Source: Endobacter medicaginis (GTDB taxonomy: Bacteria; Pseudomonadota; Alphaproteobacteria; Acetobacterales; Acetobacteraceae). From it: a DNA stretch of 64,000 bases. Where the stretch lies: NCBI RefSeq assembly GCF_014192375.1, contig NZ_JACHXV010000007.1, positions 1-64,000 on the forward strand, given 5' to 3'. Under the pieces are notes generated by a model that was not told where the DNA came from, made no database searches, and was given only the letters and a program-made list of their open reading frames with translations. Positions 27,820 through 36,774 of the stretch are shown piece by piece (position 1 is the first letter of the stretch; each line of letters opens with the position of its first letter). The translations under genes were made by a program, and so were the position numbers.

Positions 27820-29045
27820 GACGGCCCGCCCGTGGCCGCGATATCGGCCAGCAGCCGCGCCAGCGGGGCCGGCAGCGCCAGCGCTCCGCCCAGCAGCAGG
27901 ATCAGCACGCACCAGCGCTGCGGATCGCGCCCCGCCGCACCCTCCGGCAGGGACGCGAACGCTGCGAACAGAAGCCCGCCTGCCCCCGCCAGCACCCCGA
28001 CGAGAGCCGCGGCCGGCACGGCGGCACCGACCAGCAGCGCCGGAGCGAGGGAGGCCGCGATGACCGCCAGCGCCTCACCCCGGCCCAGGCTGGCGGGCAG
28101 ACAGGCGAGCAGGATCTGCACCATGAGCGCCAGCGCCGCGCCGGACAGGCCGGACGGTCCACCCGCACCGAGCCCGGCGGCGATCAGTCCCGACAGCGCC
28201 AGCCAGAGCGCATCGCGCCGCGTGGCCCCGCCGCGCAGGGCCGCCCAGCCGGCCAGGGCGACGGAGGCCGCACCGCAGCACAGCAGCACCACCGCCCCCG
28301 GCCCCGGAGCACACGCCGTGTCGAGCAGCAGCACGACCGCGGGCCCGACGGTGCCGGCGGTGATCGCACCGGCAAGCCAGGGCGGGGCGGCGGCCAGCCA
28401 GGCGCGGGCCAGCCCGTGCACCGGCGCGACGCCGATCGCCACCGATGCGCCGGCCGCGAGCAGCACCTGCGCCAGCGGCGGCAGGCCCGCCGCATCGCCA
28501 CCGGCCGGGCCGCCGGCCAGCACCGCCAGCAGGCCGACCCCGGACAGGGCGAAGCCGACCGACGCTCCGAGCGCGACACGCACGCCGCCAAGACGGGTCT
28601 GCAGCAGGTCGAACGGCCCGGCGACGGCGGCGCGGGCGCGCCAGGCGACCATCGACAGGCCGGCGAGCAGCAGCACCGCGAAGCCGGAGGCCGGGCGGGC
28701 GAGATCGGCCTGCGGACCCAGCCCGGCGAGGGTGACCGCGCAGAAGGCCGGTGCGGCGGCCATCGCGAGACGGCCGCGCAAACCGCCCGGCAGCAGCCCG
28801 GCGCGTCCGGCCAGCAGCCGCATTTGGCCGAGCAGGGCGGCGAGGAGAGCCAGGACGGCGAGGCTGGCGGCAGCAGCACCGGAAGCGGGCACGGACTCGA
28901 CCATCAGCGGCCCAGCGGCGAGCGCCAGTGCAACTCCGCCAAGCCCGCAGCCCACGGCCGACCAGCCGCCGCGTGGCGGCGCCAGCGCGGCGGCGAGCGC
29001 GCCGGCGGCGCAGATCGCCGCCCCCTGGAAGCAGGCGAGGGTCAT
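27816..29045 (-). CDS. hyfF: HyfF/NuoN-like antiporter-type membrane subunit
   Basis: About 409 residues, almost entirely hydrophobic, with around 12-14 membrane segments. It is related to the Mrp-antiporter-like subunits of complex I and hydrogenase 4 (VAPVHGLARAWLAAAPPWLAGAITAG corresponds to the conserved lysine/proline helix region). It is shorter than HyfF (about 480) and the key charged residues are sparse, so it may be divergent. Ala/Gly/Leu make up most of it. ATG 29045 chosen, overlapping the HyfE-like stop by 4 bases. Confidence 0.72.
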   Translation of the reverse strand: MTLACFQGAAICAAGALAAALAPPRGGWSAVGCGLGGVALALAAGPLMVESVPASGAAAASLAVLALLAALLGQMRLLAGRAGLLPGGLRGRLAMAAAPAFCAVTLAGLGPQADLARPASGFAVLLLAGLSMVAWRARAAVAGPFDLLQTRLGGVRVALGASVGFALSGVGLLAVLAGGPAGGDAAGLPPLAQVLLAAGASVAIGVAPVHGLARAWLAAAPPWLAGAITAGTVGPAVVLLLDTACAPGPGAVVLLCCGAASVALAGWAALRGGATRRDALWLALSGLIAAGLGAGGPSGLSGAALALMVQILLACLPASLGRGEALAVIAASLAPALLVGAAVPAAALVGVLAGAGGLLFAAFASLPEGAAGRDPQRWCVLILLLGGALALPAPLARLLADIAATGGPS

Positions 29046-29764
29046 CGCGGCGGGCCCTGGGGCGGAACGGACGGATGGACGCCGTCCCGGAGCCAGTCGC
29101 GCAGCACCGCGCTGAGCGCGCACATGGCCAGCATGCAGGCCAGCAGCAGGCCGGCCGGCAGCCCCGCCAGCGCGCAGAGCGGCCACGCGCCCTCCGGCCG
29201 CAGCCCGAGACGCAGGCTCACCCAGCCCAGCGCCGCCAGCGCGAGGGCCGCGCCGGCCATCTGCACCAGTCCCGGCCGGCTGGCCTGTGCGGCGATCGCC
29301 GCCCCGGCCAGCAGCACGGTCAGTCCGATCGCCAGCACGCCGCGCGGATGCAGCCCGTCGGCGCGGATCCCCTGCACCGCTCCCACGCAGAGCAGCAGCA
29401 GGACGAGGAACCCCGCCGCACGCAGCGTCGAGGCGAGGCTGGGGTCGAGACCCGGCTCGCCGGTCGACGGACGGTCAGTCCAGCGCGGCCAGGCGGAGGC
29501 GGGCCGGTCCGGGTCGGCCGCCTCGGGCGTCCCGGTGCGAAACAGCGCCTCCACCAGCGCGGCCGACAGCGCGGCGACGGCGAGCGCCGCGACACGCGGC
29601 CACACACCCGGCCCGGTCGCGGCACCGCCCAGCCCGACCAGGGCGACCACCACCAGCAGCACCGGACGCGCCACTGCCAGGCGCGGCCAGACCAGCAGCG
29701 CCAGCGCCGACAGCAGCAGCACGCCATCCGCCAGATCGGCGAGGGCGAGTTCAGGGGCGCTCAT
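29042..29764 (-). CDS. hyfE: HyfE-like membrane subunit
   Basis: 240 residues with about six to seven membrane helices (LADGVLLLSALALLVWPRLAVARP at the start; CALAGLPAGLLLACMLAMCAL near the end). Size, position and hydrophobic pattern fit HyfE, the NuoK-related subunit of hydrogenase-4-type complexes. A hydrophilic loop (about 75-110, Pro/Asp/Arg-rich) is unusual. Start ATG 29764; the longer in-frame extension overlaps the upstream gene and is not conserved. Confidence 0.65.
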   Translation of the reverse strand: MSAPELALADLADGVLLLSALALLVWPRLAVARPVLLVVVALVGLGGAATGPGVWPRVAALAVAALSAALVEALFRTGTPEAADPDRPASAWPRWTDRPSTGEPGLDPSLASTLRAAGFLVLLLLCVGAVQGIRADGLHPRGVLAIGLTVLLAGAAIAAQASRPGLVQMAGAALALAALGWVSLRLGLRPEGAWPLCALAGLPAGLLLACMLAMCALSAVLRDWLRDGVHPSVPPQGPPR

Positions 29765-30705
29765 GCGATCCGGCCCGAGATGAACACGAGCAGCGCGGAC
29801 AGGACGCAGAACAGCAGGCAGGCCCCCTGTCGTCGCAGACCGGAGCGCGCATCGGACCGGCCCGGCGCGACGGCGAGCATCAGCGCCAGCAGGGCCACGG
29901 CCAGCTTGACCAGCCAGATCGCGATCGCCACCGGCCAGCCCGCCAGCGACGACCACGTCTGAACCGGCAGCGGCGCCGGCGGCAGCAGCAGCGCGACCAG
30001 CACCACCCAGCCCGAGACGCGGATCGCGCGGGCCAGACGCGCACAAGCGAGATCGGGGCCGGAGAGCTGGCGATCGGCCGACGGCGCGGCGAGCTCGGAG
30101 GCGGCCAGCAGCACCGCGGCGGCGATCGCGCAGGCCAGCGCCAGTGGCAGCGTCGCCGGGGCTGGGCCGCCGAGCCGGGCAAGTCCGGGCAACGAACCGG
30201 GCTGGCTGCCGCCGGCGGCCTGGGCGATCGCGAAGGCCAGCACGGCGGCCAGCACCAGATCGCGCAGGCCCGAGGCGAGTCCGGCCTGTGCGGGCAGCGC
30301 GTCGGCGGCGATGCCGGCGCCGAAGGCCGGCACCAGGGCGGCGAGGCGCGAGACGATCAGCAATCCCATCAGCGTCAGCAGGTCGGGCGCGACGGCGGCC
30401 GGCCAGAGCCGCACGAAGCCCGGGGTGAGGAGGATGGCGGCGATGGCAGCCACCAGCGAGACGCAGAGCGACGCCACCACCAGCCCGCCACCCGGCTCGG
30501 CGCGCGCCGGACTTTTGCGCCACAGCGCCGACCAGCCCTGAAACGGGGCCAGCAGCGTCTGCGAACCGCGCTGGCCGGCGAGCCAGGCCGACAGCCGCCC
30601 CGGCAGCCCCGCGCCGGCAACCAGCAGGGCGGCGCATAATCCCAGATGCAGCGCCAGGCCGAGGCCGATGCGCAGCGCATCGGCCAGCAGCGCCCACCCG
30701 CTCAC
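29761..30705 (-). CDS. hyfC: HyfC/NuoH-like membrane subunit
   Basis: 314 residues, about eight helices. LLAPFQGWSALWRKSPARAEP corresponds to the NuoH/HyfC signature (PLLQPYxDxxKLxxKE) after the first helix, with loss of the typical acidic end. In complex-I-like machines this subunit forms the quinone-module interface. The start is GTG 30705, overlapping the HyfB-like stop by 4 bases; the frame upstream lies inside that gene. Confidence 0.75.
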   Translation of the reverse strand: MSGWALLADALRIGLGLALHLGLCAALLVAGAGLPGRLSAWLAGQRGSQTLLAPFQGWSALWRKSPARAEPGGGLVVASLCVSLVAAIAAILLTPGFVRLWPAAVAPDLLTLMGLLIVSRLAALVPAFGAGIAADALPAQAGLASGLRDLVLAAVLAFAIAQAAGGSQPGSLPGLARLGGPAPATLPLALACAIAAAVLLAASELAAPSADRQLSGPDLACARLARAIRVSGWVVLVALLLPPAPLPVQTWSSLAGWPVAIAIWLVKLAVALLALMLAVAPGRSDARSGLRRQGACLLFCVLSALLVFISGRIA

Positions 30706-32531
30706 AGCGCGACCGCCAGCAGCGACAGGCAGGCCAGCGCGAACAGGCCCGCACCGGCAAGCCCGCGCGGATCGGTCAGGATGGAGGCGCGGCCGTGCAT
30801 GAGCACACGCAACGCCGTGCGCAGCCGTCGCGACAGCAGGCGCATGGCCGCGACCGGCCCCGGCCCATCCGGCCACGGCGGGCCGGGCCGCAGGAAATCT
30901 GGCCCCGGCTGGGTCTGCGGATCGCCGAACGGGAGCCAGGGCGGGGGCGGCGGGGCGCCGTCCTGCCACGCCGCGACGTCGCGTGCCGGGGCGAGCCGCC
31001 GCCAGCCGAGCCAGGCCGCGGCCGCCAGCAGCAGCGCCGGCACGACGATGACGGGCGGGGCGAGAACTCCTCCGGCGGGCGAGACGAGGACCGCGCCTCC
31101 GCGCCGCACCAGCCCGGGCCACAGCCCGCAGAGCGCCAGCAGGCCGAGCGGCAGCCCCGGCAGCCACAGCGCGATGCCGCCGCGATCCTCCGCCCCGGCG
31201 GTGCGTGGCGTGCGCGGGCGGCCGAGCAGCGCCAGCACGACCCCACGCCAGGCGATCGCGGCAAGCCCGGCCAGCGCCGCCGCGACGGCGACCGTGCTGG
31301 CCAGCACCACGCAGCGCAGGCCGAGATCACCGATCGCCGGGCTCGCCTCCAGCACCTGCATCAGCGACCAGGCGGCGGCGAAGCCGGCCAGCGGCGGCAG
31401 CGCGAGTGGCTGGGCGAGGCTGGCGGCGAGGACCGCCGATTGCCGCGGCATCAGCCAGGCCAGGCCGCCGAGACGGTCGAATCCGTCATGTCCGGCGCCG
31501 GCGGTGAGTGTTTCGAGCGCGCACAGCCCGGCGATCCGGGCCAGCATCGCCACCACAGCCCCCAGCCAGGCCGCATCGCGGGCGGCGGCGGCGAGCGCCG
31601 GCAGCGAGGCGCCGGCAGCGAGGGCCGCCAGCCCGACCGTCACCCAGACCAGCCCGAGCTGCACCAGGCCGGACTCCGCCAGCGCATCCCGCAGCCCGCC
31701 GGCGCGCAGCCCGTGCCAGACCGCGACGGCCGCGACCAGCACACCCGCCCCCAGCATCACCGCGCCATCGAGTCCGGCCGCGCCGCGCAGCGCGATCGCG
31801 GCGGGGCTGGCATAGGGCAGCGCGTCGGCCGCCTCCGGCGCGGCCAGGCTCCGGCCCAGCGCCCGCCAGGCAAGCGCCAGCCCGGCGATCAGGCCGATGC
31901 CCCCGGCCCAGCCTGCCGCGCGGTCGCCTGAGGCGCGGTCGCCGGCAGCCGGGAGCCAGCCGGCCGTCGCACCGGAGCGCGCCAGAGCGACGGAGAGGAT
32001 CGTCGCGCAGCCGGTCGCGACCCAGGGTGCGCGGCCGGCACCCAGGCCGAGCGCCGCCAGCCCGGCCGCGACCGGCCAGACCGCGGGGCGCCAGTGCCGC
32101 CCGGGCCGCTTGCGGCGGCGTCCCGCCGACCACAGTGCGGCGGCCAGCACCGCGAGCATCGGCGCGAGATGGTCGCGATCGAGGCAGAGCAGTGCTGCGC
32201 CGGCGAGGGCGACGGGTGCGGCGAGCGCGGGCTGGCGCGACGGCCGCAACAGGCCGCCGGAGAGCGCGAGCCAGAACAGGGCGAGCAGGAACGGCGCCTG
32301 GGCGGGACCGAAGGCGACCACCAGCGTCGCCCCCGGCGCGATCTCGGCATCCGGGCCGAAGGGCAGGTTCAGCGAGGCGACCGGCAGACCGGCCAGCACC
32401 ACGGCCGCGCAGGCGGCGACGCCGGCGCCGCAGGCGGCCAGGAACAGCGGGCCGCCCCGGCGCAATGCCGCCACCACCGCCAGGCCGCACAGCGCCGCGA
32501 CCAGCAGGAGCAGTGCGAAATAGCTGGTCAT
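30702..32531 (-). CDS. hyfB: HyfB/NuoL-like membrane subunit
   Basis: 609 residues with about 14-16 membrane helices, the largest subunit of the Hyf-like cluster and related to NuoL/MrpA antiporter subunits. The helices around SAPVALAG, LDGAVMLGAGVLVAAVAVWHG and GFDRLGGLAWLMPRQSAVL match the family layout. It would move protons or sodium when coupled to the rest of the complex. A GGGGAGGG ribosome site precedes the ATG, and this is the first gene of the five-gene set. It follows the polysaccharide operon on the same strand after 92 bases. Confidence 0.78.
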   Translation of the reverse strand: MTSYFALLLLVAALCGLAVVAALRRGGPLFLAACGAGVAACAAVVLAGLPVASLNLPFGPDAEIAPGATLVVAFGPAQAPFLLALFWLALSGGLLRPSRQPALAAPVALAGAALLCLDRDHLAPMLAVLAAALWSAGRRRKRPGRHWRPAVWPVAAGLAALGLGAGRAPWVATGCATILSVALARSGATAGWLPAAGDRASGDRAAGWAGGIGLIAGLALAWRALGRSLAAPEAADALPYASPAAIALRGAAGLDGAVMLGAGVLVAAVAVWHGLRAGGLRDALAESGLVQLGLVWVTVGLAALAAGASLPALAAAARDAAWLGAVVAMLARIAGLCALETLTAGAGHDGFDRLGGLAWLMPRQSAVLAASLAQPLALPPLAGFAAAWSLMQVLEASPAIGDLGLRCVVLASTVAVAAALAGLAAIAWRGVVLALLGRPRTPRTAGAEDRGGIALWLPGLPLGLLALCGLWPGLVRRGGAVLVSPAGGVLAPPVIVVPALLLAAAAWLGWRRLAPARDVAAWQDGAPPPPPWLPFGDPQTQPGPDFLRPGPPWPDGPGPVAAMRLLSRRLRTALRVLMHGRASILTDPRGLAGAGLFALACLSLLAVAL

Positions 32532-32623
32532 CGCCCTCCCCTTCCCGGCCGGCGCGGCCCACGCCCGTCACGAGGATAGAGAGGTGCTGCCGAGTCGCGA
32601 AGCGGCGCCGCGCGGCGCTCCGG

Positions 32624-33754
32624 TCAGGCGGTGCAGGCGGCGATCACGCGGGCCACCTGGGCATCCGTCAGGTCGGGATGGATCGGCAGGGCGAGGATGC
32701 GGGTGGCGAGATCCTCGGACACCGGCAGCGCCGCTCCGTCATGATGCGGGGCATAGGCGGGCTGCAGATGCAGCGGACGCGGATAGTAGATCGCACTCGG
32801 CACGCCGGCCTCGCGCAGCCTCGCCGCGAGCCCGTCGCGCGCCGCCTGGTCGGCGAGCAGGATCGCATACACCGCCCAGGCACTGGTGGAGTCAGGCACC
32901 CGTCGCGGCGGGGTGATGGCGGGCATGCGGGCGAAGGCGGCGTCGTACTGGCGCGCAATGGCCTCGCGGCGGGCGAGCTCGTCGTCGAAGACGTCGAGCT
33001 TGGCGAGCAGCACCGCCGCCTGGAGCGTGTCGAGCCGGCCGTTCATGCCGGTCCGCAACACCTCGTAGCGCGTGGTGCCCTCGCCATGCGTGCGCAGGCT
33101 GCGATACAGCGCCGCGCAATCGGCATCGTCGGTCAGCAGCGCACCGCCATCGCCGTAGCCGCCGAGCGGCTTGGAGGGGAAGAAGCTGATGGCGGTGGCG
33201 TCCGCCTCGCGGCCCAGACGGCGTCCCGAGAGCGCGCCCCCGAAGCTCTGCGCGCAGTCATCGAGGCTGAACAGCCCTTCCGCGGCGGCGATGGCGCGCA
33301 GTGCGGGCCAGTCGGCGGGCTGGCCGAACAGGTCGACGCCGACGATGGCGCGCGGGCGCAGCCGGCCGGCGACACGGGTCTCGGCGATGCGGGCGCGCAG
33401 ATGGTCGGTGTCGATCTGGAAGGTGTCGGGGCGGACATCGACAAAAACCGGCGTCGCCCCCAGCACCAGCGGCACCTCGGCGGTGGCGGTGTAGGTGAAG
33501 GCGGGCAGGAACACCGCGTCGCCGCGGCCGATGCCCTCGGCCATCATCGCGATCTGCAGCGCATCGGTGCCGGAGCTGACGGCGACGCAGTGCCCCGCCC
33601 CGCAATAGGCGGCGAGGCGGGATTCGAGCTCGGCGACCTCGGGGCCCATGACGAAGGCGCAGTGATCGAACACCGCGTCGACACGGGCGCGCAGCGCGGG
33701 CCCGAGCCGCGCCTGCTGGGCGGCGAGATCGAGGAAGCGGATCGGGTCGGTCAT
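32624..33754 (-). CDS. DegT/DnrJ/EryC1 sugar aminotransferase (WbpE-like)
   Basis: A 376-residue PLP-dependent sugar aminotransferase. Segments IRFLDLAAQQARLGPALR, ISFFPSKPLGGYGDGGAL (PLP-binding Lys) and TGMNGRLDTLQAAVL match the WbpE/WlbC group, which aminates UDP-3-keto sugars for O-antigen. Given the CapD/WbpM-like dehydratase next door, a 4-keto sugar substrate is also possible. Start overlaps the upstream dehydratase stop by 4 bases. Cytoplasmic. Confidence 0.88.
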   Translation of the reverse strand: MTDPIRFLDLAAQQARLGPALRARVDAVFDHCAFVMGPEVAELESRLAAYCGAGHCVAVSSGTDALQIAMMAEGIGRGDAVFLPAFTYTATAEVPLVLGATPVFVDVRPDTFQIDTDHLRARIAETRVAGRLRPRAIVGVDLFGQPADWPALRAIAAAEGLFSLDDCAQSFGGALSGRRLGREADATAISFFPSKPLGGYGDGGALLTDDADCAALYRSLRTHGEGTTRYEVLRTGMNGRLDTLQAAVLLAKLDVFDDELARREAIARQYDAAFARMPAITPPRRVPDSTSAWAVYAILLADQAARDGLAARLREAGVPSAIYYPRPLHLQPAYAPHHDGAALPVSEDLATRILALPIHPDLTDAQVARVIAACTA

Positions 33755-35685
33755 GTCGGGCTTTCGATCGGGTCGGCGACCGCGAGGAGGGGTGCGGCCG
33801 CCACGGCGGGAACGGTCTCCGGCGGCCGGTATTCCGGCACCAGCCGGGCAACCAGGACGCGGGCGCGATGGGTATCGCCGGCGCGGCAGGCCTCCTCGAG
33901 ACGATCGGCGACGATCGCCACCGCCTCGGCATCGGCGATCCGCGGACGGGCGAGCAGCAGGCCGGGATGGCCGGTCGGCACCGGCGGTTCGGCGCCGTGG
34001 AACAGCTCCTCATGCAGCTTCTCGCCCGGGCGCGGGCCGGTGAACACGATCGGGATGTCGATCTCCGGGCGCAGGCCGGCGAGCCGGATCAGCTGGCGGG
34101 CGAGGTCGACGATCCGCACCGGCGCGCCCATGTCGAGCACGAAGATCGCGCCCGCCGTGGTCTCGGTGCGGGTGCCCAGCGCGCTCGCCTGCAGCACCAG
34201 CGACACCGCTTCCGGCACGGTCATGAAATAGCGGGTCATGTCGGGATGGGTGACGGTGAGCGGCCCGCCGCGGGCAAGCTGGCGGCGGAACAGCGGCACC
34301 ACCGAGCCGGACGAGCCGAGCACGTTGCCGAACCGCACGGTGACGATCCGCATCCCCGGCACCGTCTCGGACATCGAGACCCCGTCCAGCGCCTGGCAGT
34401 AGATCTCCGCAAGGCGCTTGGTCGCCCCCATCAGCGAGCTCGGATAGACGGCCTTGTCGGTCGAGATCAGCACCATCGCCCGCGCCCCGGCCCGGCGCGC
34501 GGCATCGACGACGTTGCGGGTGCCGCAGACATTGGTGAGGATGCCCTCGAGCGGGTTCGCCTCCACGATCGGCACGTGCTTGAGGGCGGCCGCATGCACC
34601 ACGAGTTCGGGCGCGAAGTCGCGAAACAGCGTGTCGATGCGGGCCGCGTCGCGGATGTCGGCGATCACCTCGCGGCGCTCGACCAGCGGGGCGGCTTCCC
34701 CCGTCTCGATGCTGATCTGCCACAGCGCGTATTCGCTCTGGTCGAGCAGCAGCATCGCCGACGGGCCGAGGGCGGCGATCTGGCGGGTGAGTTCCGAGCC
34801 GATGGTGCCGCCGGCGCCAGTGATCAGCACGCGCCGGCCGGCAACCAGCCTGGACAGGCCGGCGCGGTCGAGCACCACCTCGGGCCGGTTGAGCAGGTCC
34901 TCGATCGCCACCGGATGCAGCTCGACCGGATCGGCGGGACCGAGCATGGTCGGGTGCGGGGCACGCTGCACCGCCACCCCGGCGGCGGCGGCGCGCTCGA
35001 TCAGGGCAGCCAGCGGCGCGCCGCGCAGGTCGGGATCGGTGATGACCAGCGCATCGGGGCGTCGCCCCTCGGCGGCAAGGCGCTCCAGCACGGTCTCGAC
35101 CTCGTCCACCATGCCGAGGATCGGGAAGCCGTGGATCCGCCGGCCCGGCTGGTTGGTGCCCATCGCCAGCAGCCCGTCGATGCGCAGCGGCACCGCCCGG
35201 CTGCCCACCGCACGCAGGAACAGGTCGGCGATCTCGTCCGCACCCACCAGCAGCACATGGCGGGTCTCGGCCGGATCGGCGGCCTGACGCGCGCCGGCAC
35301 GGCTGAGCCGGATGCGCCAGGCAAGGCGCGGACCGCCGAGAAACACCAGCAGGGTCAGCATGTGGATGATCGGGAAGGTCGGGCTCGGCCAGCGCGTGCC
35401 GGTCAGCAACAGCCCGGCGGCAAACGCGATCGCGGCGGCCGCGGAACCCTTCGTCACCGCGATCAGGTCGGCGACCGAGGAGAAACGCCAGTAATGCTGC
35501 GGCAGCCGGAACGGTGCGCCGGCCAGCACCAGGGTGATGCCGCCGCCGGCAAGAAACCACAGCGGATGCAGCCAGCCACCCCGCGGATCGGCGAGCCAGT
35601 GCGCGACGATCGCGGCCATCGCGGCCAGGCCGCCATCCAGCGCGATATTGACGGCAATGCGTTTGACCGAGCGTTGCGAGGGCAT
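33751..35685 (-). CDS. Membrane-anchored nucleotide-sugar dehydratase (CapD/WbpM-like)
   Basis: 644 residues. Four N-terminal membrane helices (about 10-125) and a first Rossmann segment HVLLVGADEIADLF are followed by the catalytic domain: GRRVLITGAGGTIGSELTRQ (NAD(P) binding) and STDKAVYPSSLMGATKR. The usual SYK-type catalytic Met/Lys variation of this family fits, and the late RYFMTVPEAVSLVLQA is typical. Members convert UDP-GlcNAc to 4-keto-6-deoxy sugars for surface polysaccharide. ATG 35685 preferred over GTG 35706 by its position and AGGGG 9 bases upstream. Operon with the aminotransferase. Confidence 0.88.
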   Translation of the reverse strand: MPSQRSVKRIAVNIALDGGLAAMAAIVAHWLADPRGGWLHPLWFLAGGGITLVLAGAPFRLPQHYWRFSSVADLIAVTKGSAAAAIAFAAGLLLTGTRWPSPTFPIIHMLTLLVFLGGPRLAWRIRLSRAGARQAADPAETRHVLLVGADEIADLFLRAVGSRAVPLRIDGLLAMGTNQPGRRIHGFPILGMVDEVETVLERLAAEGRRPDALVITDPDLRGAPLAALIERAAAAGVAVQRAPHPTMLGPADPVELHPVAIEDLLNRPEVVLDRAGLSRLVAGRRVLITGAGGTIGSELTRQIAALGPSAMLLLDQSEYALWQISIETGEAAPLVERREVIADIRDAARIDTLFRDFAPELVVHAAALKHVPIVEANPLEGILTNVCGTRNVVDAARRAGARAMVLISTDKAVYPSSLMGATKRLAEIYCQALDGVSMSETVPGMRIVTVRFGNVLGSSGSVVPLFRRQLARGGPLTVTHPDMTRYFMTVPEAVSLVLQASALGTRTETTAGAIFVLDMGAPVRIVDLARQLIRLAGLRPEIDIPIVFTGPRPGEKLHEELFHGAEPPVPTGHPGLLLARPRIADAEAVAIVADRLEEACRAGDTHRARVLVARLVPEYRPPETVPAVAAAPLLAVADPIESPT

Positions 35686-35765
35686 CACCGCGCCCCTATA
35701 GCCCACGGCGGAGTGCGGGCGATAGCGTCCGGGGGTTGTTGGCGTGATGAAGGATCGGTGAGGCG

Positions 35766-36761
35766 ATGGGCTGGGCGCTGATCACCTGCACGGTCGCGAT
35801 GGCGCTGGCCTCGGCAGCGATGGTGCGGGCGATGATCGGCCGCGGCGCGCTCGACGTGCCCGGCGCGCGCAGCAGTCACGACACGCCCACCCCGCGCGGC
35901 GGCGGCATCGGGCCGGTGGCGACCCTCTGCACGGGGCTGGTCGCGGCGATGGTGATCCTGCCGGGTGCGATACGGCCGGCGGCGGGGTTGCTGCTCGCCT
36001 GCCTGGTACTGGCCGCGGTGTCGCATCGCGACGACGTCCGGCAGGGCGATTTCCGCGTCAAGCTCGCGGGTCAGCTCGCGGCAGCGCTCATCGTGGTGAC
36101 CTGCGGCCTCACCTGGCCGCACCCGCAAGGTGGGCTCGCGGTCGCCATGGCAGCGGTGATGGGTGTGGCGTGGCTGATCTTCGCCACCAACGCGATGAAC
36201 TTCATCGACGGGCTGAACGGGCTGGCAGCCGGATCGATGCTGCTCGGCAGCCTTGCCATCGCCTCGGTGGCGGGGCCGGGATGGATCGGCTGCGCCGCGC
36301 TGGCGCTCGCCGCCGGGCTGGCGGGGTTCCTGCCGTTCAACTACCCGAAAGCCCGCATCTTCCTCGGCGATGTCGGCAGCCAGCCCTGCGGCTTCGCCGT
36401 GGCCGCGCTCGGGCTGGCGCTGGGCTCAGGCGGATGGAGCGCGCACGCCGTCCACGCAGCCCTGCTCGCACCGTTTCTGTTCTTCGGCATCTATGCGGAC
36501 GTGTTCTTCACCCTGCTGCGCCGCGCCCGCGCGGGAGAGCGACTGACACAGGCACATCGCGGGCATCTGTATCAGCTCGCCCAGCGCAGTTTCCTGCCGG
36601 CCTGGGCGGTGGCGCTGGTCGAGTTCGGCTTCGTCGGCATCGGCTGGGCGGCGTGGCATCTGTGGCCGGCGAACCCGCTCGCCTCGGTGGCGGTGCTGGT
36701 TGTGCCGCAGGTGATCTGGGCGGTGGCGGTGCTCCGTCGCGCAGCCCCGCTGCTGCGCTGA
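35766..36761 (+). CDS. Undecaprenyl-phosphate sugar-1-phosphate transferase (MraY/WecA-like)
   Basis: A 331-residue polytopic membrane enzyme of glycosyltransferase family 4 (phospho-sugar transferases). Motifs in order: DVPGARSSHDTPTPRGGG near the start, TNAMNFIDGLNGLA (the metal-binding Asp), ARIFLGDVGS, and HRGHLYQLAQR in the last cytosolic loop. It would start O-unit assembly by loading the lipid carrier. It diverges from the dehydratase/aminotransferase operon, and the three together make a surface-glycan locus. Confidence 0.9.
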   Translation: MGWALITCTVAMALASAAMVRAMIGRGALDVPGARSSHDTPTPRGGGIGPVATLCTGLVAAMVILPGAIRPAAGLLLACLVLAAVSHRDDVRQGDFRVKLAGQLAAALIVVTCGLTWPHPQGGLAVAMAAVMGVAWLIFATNAMNFIDGLNGLAAGSMLLGSLAIASVAGPGWIGCAALALAAGLAGFLPFNYPKARIFLGDVGSQPCGFAVAALGLALGSGGWSAHAVHAALLAPFLFFGIYADVFFTLLRRARAGERLTQAHRGHLYQLAQRSFLPAWAVALVEFGFVGIGWAAWHLWPANPLASVAVLVVPQVIWAVAVLRRAAPLLR

Positions 36762-36774
36762 GCCGGAGGCTCGC

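Noticed and set aside
26167-29115. A 982-residue open frame on the plus strand
   Set aside because: Antisense to the HyfG- and HyfF-like genes, low-complexity Arg/Ala/Pro composition, no domain.
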